From positions 1,488,001-1,552,000 of the forward strand of contig JACGCM010002114.1 of NCBI GenBank assembly GCA_014058105.1: a DNA stretch of 64,000 nucleotides, in the 5' to 3' direction. Shown here piece after piece: positions 56,592 to 64,000 of this stretch; position 1 is the first letter of the stretch; each line of letters opens with the position of its first letter. The notes under the pieces were generated by a model, which saw only the letters and a program-made list of their open reading frames with translations, made no database searches and had not been told where the DNA came from. The DNA is from Kingdonia uniflora. Its lineage: Eukaryota; Streptophyta; Magnoliopsida; Ranunculales; Circaeasteraceae. The position numbers and the translations under genes were made by a program.

Positions 56592-59150
56592 ATGATAGAA
56601 TTTGAGTTGTCTCTCGTTCTGGGTTGTATTAATGTTTTCTTGATATGTACATGGGGCTTCATGGCAATGATTAAGTTTTGGTGGAAGCCAAAGAAGTTGG
56701 AGAAGTACTTGAAGGAACAAGGGATAAAGGGTTCTCCTTACAAGCTTTACTATGGGACTCTCATGGAGGAGAAGAAAATGTTGATCGAGGCGCGGTCGAA
56801 GGCACTTAACCTAACCCATGATATAGTACCTCGTGTCATGCCTTTTCTGCATCGAACAATTAGCGAATATGGTACATTTTCTCCTCCCGGATAATTGCTT
56901 ATGCTTTCTTATATGATTTTGAATCTAACGTCTTGAAAATTTAGTACTCGCCCTCTTGCACAATATAATATTTGAAAATGCTCATGATTAATCATTACTA
57001 CTTAAAATACAAAGTTCTGATTAAGCAAACTACTTATGATGTAATACCACTCGATAAACCTATCATCACCACTATTTCATTTTCAAGATTGGGCTCTCAA
57101 AAACCTAAAGTTCCTCTCAAAATGCAGGTAAATTGTCAGTCACTTGGTTTGGAACAACTCCGAGAGTGAACATAATGGACCCGGAACTCGTAAGGGAAAT
57201 TATGTCTAGCAACTTTTATCACTTTACCAAAGCCGGCCGACCCCCATTTACCGATTTGTTAGTGAAAGGTATCGGACACCAAGAAGGGGAGAAATGGGCT
57301 AAACATAGAAGGATAGTAATTCCTGCTTTCCGTATTGAGAAGTTACAGGTTAGTTTTATTTCCTGTAAGCATTTTGTTTCCAAGTTTAGACCATACTTCA
57401 TATTTTGGTTGTTGGAATGGTTCAATAAATAACACTTTTAACTGTGTTTGTTACGATTTTCATCCTTGAAAAACAGTATTAGTTTTATCTTGGTCCTTGT
57501 GACAGGGGATGTTGCATGCAATTAGCGCTAGTTGTAGTGAGTTAGTAAGCAAATGGCAAAAGTTGGTGGAGAGAGAGGGTTCATTTGAACTGGATGTATG
57601 GCCTGAACTCCAGAGCATGACAGCGGATGTCATCTCCCGAACAGCATTTGGCAGTAGCTTTGAAAAGGGGAAGCAAATATTCAAACTCCTATCTGAACAA
57701 ACTGGGCATGTTAATAAAGCCGCTCAATCATTATACATCCCAGGTCTTTGGTATGTGTTTGAGCTTCCTCCTAGAGAGAAAAACTTACCCAAACATGCAT
57801 CAATGTTTTCATATATCCTAGTTCTTTTTTGATAGGCATTTGAGCTTCCCAGGTCTTTGGATTTAGTCTCATCCAAGTTTTGTTTACAGGTTTCTTCCAA
57901 CAAAGCGGAGCAACAGAATGAAGGAAATTGACAACGAAGTGAGAGTTATATTGGGAGAAATTATCAGTATGAAAGAAAGGGCAACAAAAACGGAAGAAGG
58001 CAGTAACGACATATTGAGCTTACTAATAGACTCAAACCTTAAGGAAATCCAAAAACACCAGAATTTGAAGAATGCTGGATTAAGTTTTGAAGAGGTTATC
58101 CAGGAATGCAAGCTATTCTACTTAGCGGGACAAGAGCCACCTGCATCTCTTCTTACTTGGACAATGGTTTTGCTGAGTATGCATCCTGACTGGCAAGGAC
58201 GTGCAAGAGAAGAGGTGTTGCAAGCTTTCGGGAAAGGAAAACAAGATTTTGATGGGCTAAACCATCTAAAAGTTGTGAGTAATGCTTTCCATTCCGTTTA
58301 ATATTAGATTTCTAGTACCATGGTTTCTCAAGGTTGCATAGGTGTAAACCATGGTCTTACAGGTTCCTGGCAAATATTTCGTTATAGGAACTCCTCAGTG
58401 GTCTTTGATTTTTATTAATCTAGAATCTGATCACTGGATATTCCACAGAATTTCCACTAGGATGAACCAAGTTAATATGCCTTCCGTTGTATGATTTTTC
58501 TCCTGTTTTGCAATCCTCAATGTTTCTCCTGCGGGAAGTCATAAGAGGAACTCCTTAGTGATCTTTGGTTATTTTTTTCCAACTATGATCACTGTGGTTA
58601 TTCTGCAATCATTGCCACTAGGATGAACCACGTCAATATTCTTTCATTGTATGATTTTTCTCTCATTCACACTTTGCGTTCCTCAATGTTTTTGTTGGAT
58701 TATGTTTCCAAAAATTCACTGCAGGTAACAATGATCATCTATGAAGTTCTTAGATTGTATACACCTGGTGTTATACTGATTAGGAAAACTTACAAGAAGA
58801 CTAAACTAGGAGACCTCACTCTACCAGCAGGGATCGAACTTGTAATACCCAAGCTACTCATTCACCGCGATATTGAACTTTGGGGTGATGATGCAAATGA
58901 ATTTCATCCAGAAAGATTCTCTGAAGGATTCTCAAAAGCTACAAAAGATAGTGCATTATATTTCCCATATGGTTTGGGCCCAAGGAAATGCGTAGGGCAA
59001 AACTTGTCCTTGATAGAAGCAAAGATGGCCCTCGTTATGATTCTTCAGCAATTCTGGTTCGAGCTTGCGTCCAGTTATGTCCATGCACCTTGCACTGTTA
59101 TAACTCTTAAACCGCAATATGGTGCTCATATTATCCTACATAAACTCTGA
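56592..59150 (+). CDS. CYP72A: Cytochrome P450, CYP72A-type, five exons, 518 aa
   Basis: Exons 56592-56871, 57128-57348, 57506-57750, 57890-58274 and 58725-59150 sum to 1557 nt (519 codons with stop). All introns are GT..AG. N-terminal membrane anchor ([20 protein letters not shown]), then [66 protein letters not shown] (K helix), HPERFSEG, and a heme loop [15 protein letters not shown] with the Cys ligand. CYP72A enzymes are ER-bound mono-oxygenases acting on terpenoids and other plant metabolites; the substrate here is unknown. Odd point: the I-helix reads AGQEPPAS where AGQETTS is usual. It lies between kinase copies B and C on the opposite strand. Confidence 0.93.
58386..58705 (+). repeat. 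160-bp tandem duplication inside P450 intron 4
   Basis: AGGAACTCCT at 58386 and 58546 begins two diverged copies sharing CACTAGGATGAACCA, TTGTATGATTTTTCTC and TCCTCAATGTTT. It explains why intron 4 is about 450 bp while the others are 139-256 bp. Confidence 0.85.
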
Positions 59151-59309
59151 GATTGTAAACTATAATCCACAATACTATATGTGGCAGTTGTGTTCTGCAT
59201 TATCATTGGAAATATTTGTAAAATATAATTCACAAGCCTTTTAAGGCCAGCAGACCACTATTAGCCATGCCGCATATTGGAATACAAGAATGAGACCGAC
59301 CTGACAAAA

Positions 59310-60567
59310 TTAAGTTGGAGATTCGTCGTCAGGATCATTGGATTGTTGATCTTGTTGCTCTTCCTGTAAGCTAGACTGATAAACCTCTTCGATCCTTGAT
59401 ACTACCTCTGAAATTGAAGGCCGCATATCTGGGTCCTCAACTGTACAACTGAGACCAACTTGTAAGAACATAACCATCTCCTCTTCGTGATTTTGATACC
59501 TAAAAAGGTCTAAATCAAACACTTCAGAACTCCAGTCCTCACTAACCACATATCTCACCCATCTCAGAAGACCAACGCCTTCCTCATCATTTAACAAGGC
59601 ATGGATGGGATCCTTACCAGTTGCCAACTCCAACATAAGGATGCCAAAGCTGTAGATATCGGCTTTCTGAGACACCCTTTGTGGATCTATAACTTCTGGT
59701 GCGCAATACCCACTCCCATGATTGGGTGTGGAGATGGGCTTCAAAATACTTGCTAAACTAAAGTCTGAAACACAAGCTATGTATGTTTCTGTGAGGAGGA
59801 TGTTAGAGGACTTGATGTTGCCGTGAGAGACACTGTCACCTCTCGAATGGAGGTACTGAAGTCCACGGGCAGTTCCAAGGCCAATCCTGCATCGAGTTGT
59901 CCAGTTCAAAGGCGTTCTACCAGATTCTGTGTCCCCAGTATTCAAAAAAATCAAAACAGGTTCTTTAAGGACCTTGGTCCGATAACAAGAATTATAAAAC
60001 GAAAAAACTAGTAAAAGAGTACTAACCATGTAAAAGTTCGTATAAGCTTCCCATAGGCATGTAATCGTAGATCAGAAGTTTGTCATCCACGCTAAAATAG
60101 TAAGCTCTAAGCGGGAGAATATGTCCGTGGTCCATCAATCCAACTTCCTCTATCTTCTCCTCAAAATTGCCCTCAGAAGTACTAACATACTTCAGCCTTT
60201 TGATTACCACGGCAGACCCGTCGTCCAAAACCGCCTTATAAGTTGTCCCAAACGTTCCCCTCCCCATACGCTTCGCGGACGACATCAACAAATCCTCAAG
60301 ATCAAAATTCGTATATGTTGCATTCTCAAAGAACAAAAGCTTGTTACTTTCATTACCACCACTATCATCAGTTTCACCTTTCAACACAATATCAACTGGT
60401 ATCAAATTTGGACTAATTTCACGAGCTAAAAGGTAAACGATACCAAGAATAAAACAAATTAACGAGCTTATGGTAATGGCCACTGTCACTTCACCCAACA
60501 ACATAATGTTCTTGTCCAGACAAGAGTATAGCGAACACCCAGAGACGGAACTTTCATCTCCCATCAA
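59310..60567 (-). CDS. Receptor-like kinase copy C (RKL1/RLK902-like pseudokinase, short ectodomain), intact
   Basis: Exon 1 is 60567-60027, exon 2 is 59926-59310; together 1158 nt, 385 aa. About 28 residues precede a membrane helix (TVAITISSLICFILGIVYLLA); there are no LRRs. Then GRGTFGTTYKAV, VVIKRLKYV with the ATP-site Lys, [80 protein letters not shown] and an acidic tail. HRD is HGN and DFG is DFS, so it is probably a pseudokinase that signals through partners. The acceptor used by its paralogs is TG here; the next AG, 8 bases downstream, keeps the frame and drops Gly-Asp-Thr. Best preserved copy. Confidence 0.88.
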
Positions 60568-61655
60568 ATAATCGGTTTTGCCCGAAGCAAAATGTGGGTT
60601 TTCTAGAAAAATAAAATGAACTGATGCGAGTGAGATTAAAACTATAAAGCCATGTTGAATTCAGAAAACGGACCAAAGGAGAGTTGTGTTCATGACTTCA
60701 TAGTCTTCTGGTTCTTCGTTTGATTCAAGAACAAAACATAGATATGTAGATGTAGGTAGACAAACTTGAAGAAAAGGCATAGTTGTGTTGTGTTTAATAT
60801 CTCTGTTGGTTTATGTATAATATTATATATCACTGCGGCAACGAGAATGATTCAAGATTCCCAAAGTATTTTTCTTCTCTGTTTTTTGTTTTTATCTTGT
60901 AGGCGAGACTACTTAATCATTGACTCAATGAAATTAAACTAGTTACGGACTTATGGTTCATCTACTTGTTCATTCATTGATTATGAAATCCATAACAAAA
61001 AAAAAGGGACCTCAAGTCGATATCAAGCTCAAGTCCGAGTTCCACCTCCCACTGGTCACTTGTATATATAGTCACCCAGGAATGATGTGATCCACCTAAG
61101 AAAGGTCATTTTGATGTTTGACATAGATGAGCCTTATCTCCTTAGGAAGTCATGTCTGCCCCTAAATTATTGTTTCATCACTGAGGAAGCCTTTGCTTAC
61201 TACTATAAACAAATGATATAGTTCATAGTGTTCGCTTGTGCTCCACCGCATATCTCAGTTTTTTTTAGCCATATATTCACAATGGAATCCCAGTCTCACA
61301 AAAACAATGTAACTTCAAAATACTAAGTTAAATCAGAAGGAAACAAGACACAAAACAGAGAATATCTTCAAGAGCCTTTAATATTAAATGTAATTACAGC
61401 AATCGCCAACAGCCCAGGATAGAGAAACCAATGCACACATATATTCACCCCAACCAACACCAATTCTCATGGACAAAAGAAAACTTTGCTATCTAGTAAG
61501 AAACATAGATATCTAACTTTCCAACCAGTAAAGCAGACCACTCCAAAAAAACCAGATGATCAAGAAGCTAAAACTGGCGTAATATATGATCATTTTCATT
61601 TCTAAATCAGTAATAGAAAACAGTGACAAACCTGATCCGAGCAAAATTTTGAGTA
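60568..61655. other. Intergenic region between kinase copies C and D
   Basis: 60568-60850 is the 5' flank of copy C and resembles those of A and F. 61320-61650 resembles the 3' flanks of A and B (AATTACAGCAATCGCCAACA-type string, ATATTCACCCCAACCAACACC). 60900-61300 shows no recognisable feature. Confidence 0.45.
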
Positions 61656-62296
61656 TTAAAGATGATTGGTTAATGATGAGGATTCATCATCAAGATCGTC
61701 AGGGAGTTGGTCTTGTTGCTCTTCTTTTAAGCTGGACAGGTAAATCTCCTCAATTCTTCCTACCACCTCTGACATTGGAGGTCGCTTATCAGGGAATTGG
61801 GCAGCACAGCTGATAGCAAGTTGCAAGAGCTGAACCATCTCGTCTTCAACATTTTGATACCTCAAAAGCTCTAAATCAAACACTTCAGTAGTCCAGTCCT
61901 CATTAACCACAGATTCCACCCATCTTGGGAGATCAACGATGTCCTCTTCATCTAGCGAAGAATCAATGGGAACTTTGCCAGTAAGCAACTCCAATAGAAC
62001 GACACCAAAACTGTAGATATCAGCCTTCTGAGAGACTTTTCGGCCATCTGTAATCTCCGGTGCACGATAACCACCAGCGTGATTGGGAGTGGAACTGTGT
62101 CCAACAATGTTTGCAAGACAAAAGTCAGAAACACAGGCTTTGTATGATATTGTGAGGAGGATGTTGGATGACTTGATGTTGCCATGAGAGACATTGCGTC
62201 CTCTTGAATGGAGGTACGCAATTCCACGCGCGGCTCCAAGAGCAATGTCACATCGGGTTTCCCAATTCAACGGACTTCTGCCAGATCCTCTGTTTC
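61656..62296 (-). CDS. Receptor-like kinase copy D, exon 2 (partial gene)
   Basis: An open exon after a TGACTACAG acceptor: [103 protein letters not shown], acidic tail and stop. It is closest in text to functional RKL1/RLK902-type kinases, though DFG is DFC and HRD is HGN. Exon 1 is not found in the remaining 1.7 kb, so it lies past the window edge (with the intron enlarged by the putative LTR at 62935) or is lost. Confidence 0.85.
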
Positions 62297-62934
62297 CTGT
62301 AGTCAAAACAAATCGAAATAAAGTGTCAAAAAAATGATAAGATCTTTGGCTTTTTTTGCCTCCCCTCCTGGGCTAATTGAGTTTCAGTAATAAAGCAGAA
62401 ACTGAACGAAAAACATTACTCAACAAATAAATAAATAAAACCACAACAAGAACAACTACAAAGTACAAGTATAGAACTACATATAACACAAGTATTAGAC
62501 ACTTGAGTGAAAAAATAACGCAACACTTGAGTGAAGAAATCTATATTAAGAAAAAAAAAATAGCCTCTTAGGCTAAGCTATAACCGTAAATAGAAGTGAT
62601 CCTGGCCAGTGGCCGAGCTACGTGAGGACCAGTGGTGGCAGCTACCCCCACTGAAAGTTAGGGAAAAAATCAGTTAGTAACCTTATTTGTACCCTTTTTA
62701 GACCAAAACAGCTAGATTATGGAATATTCTCAAGTTATTACTCTTTTATTCTCCTAATATCTCTCCCTAAAATGATTTCCAATATTTTCTCTAATCTCCT
62801 CTTCAACTTGGGTTCCTTAGAGCATCTAGTGTAGTCTCCCTATAGTAAAAATAAATAAGAGAAAGTGCTAAAAATCAAGCTTTTAGCCTCCCTAGGAAGA
62901 TAGTTATTTTGGGTTTCAATACTCTCTCTCCTTG
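62297..62934 (-). other. Intron or upstream region of kinase D
   Basis: Non-coding. At 62607 CAGTGGCCGAGCTACGTGAGG resembles the end of hAT-type elements, but no matching right end was seen. Otherwise AT-rich with poly-A runs. Confidence 0.4.
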
Positions 62935-64000
62935 TAGCGCCCCGTTATTTTTCTTCTTCCAGTTGCTATTTACTTAGCTTGCACCTGTATTACATTAGCA
63001 TGTTCTTGGTTTTGTTTAAATTTTTAGAGAACCCATTCAAACTATCACCACCGAATTCCCAAAACTTCTCCTCCTCCTCCTTCTTCTCCTCCTTTAACCT
63101 TTCTTCCCTTTTTTTATTTTGAAATCAGGAGAGAGGTGAGTTAACCCCAAGCTTATTGTTTCCATTAACCCTTGATTTTGGAAGTATTATTTCAAATCCT
63201 TCATCGATTGTTGTGGCTGAAAATTCTAAGCGAGTGATCGAGAGTGAAATTGTTATTGTTCTAGTAAAGGGAAGGATCATTGCATTGCTCTTCTTAAGCA
63301 TTCAATCTTCAGGCAAGTACCATTATCACCGAGCATTAACGTCGATTGATTGCTATAGTTTTCGGATACAATTGAGTATAATTAGAACGTTTATGCCACG
63401 CTAAGTATTATGCTCGTGTCGTATAGTCGTGATGATTGGTTTGGACCATATTACTCTTCATTATTTATAACCTACTGTAATCTTGAGTCTTGCCTATTTT
63501 ACTTATGATGACAAGTTGATCATAGTAGTTACTGTTAGTGTTAGTATAACAATTATTATCTATTGCTACAGGTTGATCATAGTAGTTACTGTTAGTGTTA
63601 GTATAACAATTATTATCTATTTTTACAAATTGATCATAGTAGTTATTGTTGGTATTATTATGACAAATCTTATGTATATTTTACATGTTGATACAGTAGA
63701 TACTGTTGGTATTAGTACTATAAAAAAATGTAAGGTATCTCTTCACAAATGGGTAGTTAATGAACATATGATTAGCACTCTACAAATACCCTAACTTTGG
63801 GAGTTATCGGGTAGAAAATGTATGTGATCAATTAATGTCGCTGGAGTATTTAATATATGTTATACTCAGAGGTTAGCCTCATTAATTTTGAAGTTTAATA
63901 TACATTTTGCGATGATAGAATGCCTAAATTTTTGTAAGTGCCGGGAGGGGTATTTGGCAAATGGCTTAACTTAGCCATGACTATAGGACTTCACTAATAT
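62935..64000 (+). repeat. Possible LTR start (gypsy-like), continuing past the window
   Basis: TGTAGCGCCCCGTTATTTTT resembles the TGTAACGCCCCG opening of several plant gypsy LTRs. The following 1 kb has no stable coding frame. No end, primer site or second copy is visible, so this is tentative. Confidence 0.3.
63510..63745 (+). repeat. 57-bp tandem repeat, 4 copies
   Basis: TTGATCATAGTAGTTACTGT and variants recur at 63515, 63572, 63629 and 63687 (spacing 57, 57, 58). Because 57 is divisible by three, the plus-strand frame at 63483-63794 stays open through the array and gives a hydrophobic 19-residue repeat. This is a trivial consequence of the period and not good evidence for a gene. Confidence 0.85.

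Noticed and set aside
62607..62720. Second hAT MITE
   Set aside because: Only a left-end-like sequence is visible; no matching right end or duplication was found.
63483..63794. 103-aa hydrophobic repeat protein
   Set aside because: The frame is open only because the 57-bp repeat is divisible by three; no start context, homology or flanking gene structure supports it.
1..64000. tRNA, rRNA or other structured RNA genes
   Set aside because: Apart from tRNA-complementary primer sites in the LTR elements, I saw no sequence that folds or reads as an RNA gene; a covariance-model scan would be needed to exclude small ones.

Overview
This window is nuclear DNA from a flowering plant, most likely a eudicot. 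The evidence is spliced genes with GT..AG introns, a CYP72A-type cytochrome P450, a tandem family of RKL1/RLK902-like (LRR-III type) receptor kinases, and dense nested plant LTR retrotransposons (Tat, Athila-like, copia and a gag-only gypsy element). I cannot name the species. Host genes occupy only about 6-7 kb; most of the rest is transposon-derived.

Layout. 1-3790: 3' half of a Tat-type Ty3/gypsy element (RNase H, integrase, a 114-bp tandem-repeat array, an antisense coiled-coil ORF). 3791-11512: receptor-kinase copy A on the minus strand, with a minus-strand copia element (4087-10288) in its 3' flank. 13235-13593: a hAT MITE. 13640-14011: the C-terminal stub of another kinase (copy E). 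14012 to about 31.5 kb: a second, plus-strand Tat element carrying Athila-like debris between gag and RT, two tandem-repeat arrays after integrase, long antisense ORFs and an Athila-like solo LTR. About 31.9-45.4 kb: a poorly coding plus-strand LTR element, holding an Athila-like LTR that is split by a Harbinger-like TIR element, which is in turn split by a 7.3-kb copia element with intact target-site duplications. 45405-53575: the transmembrane exon of kinase copy F, split by a gag/protease-only gypsy element that is itself split, inside gag, by a copia element. 53.6-62.3 kb: the gene-rich end, with kinase pseudogene B, an apparently intact five-exon CYP72A gene (56592-59150, plus strand), intact kinase gene C, and exon 2 of kinase D. 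62.9 kb to the end: probable start of another LTR plus a 57-bp repeat array.

How the genes relate. Copies A, E/F, B, C and D share exon structure, orientation and flanking sequence, so they arose by local tandem duplication. They have a transmembrane segment and a kinase-like domain but essentially no LRR ectodomain. Copies A-D carry HGN instead of HRD in the catalytic loop (this part is missing from E and F), and the DFG motif is altered in B, C and D, so they look like pseudokinases. The CYP72A gene lies between B and C on the opposite strand. Only C and the P450 read as complete genes. D may be intact if its first exon lies beyond the window. A has a single-base frameshift, B has several lesions, and E and F are fragments.

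The most interesting observations are the short-ectodomain pseudokinase cluster, including a Tyr/Ser octapeptide-repeat ectodomain in B; the nested insertions with recoverable target-site duplications; palindromic TTCGAA arrays in the LTRs of two unrelated elements; and two Tat elements with different satellites in the same 3' position, followed by antisense ORFs, one with a candidate intron.
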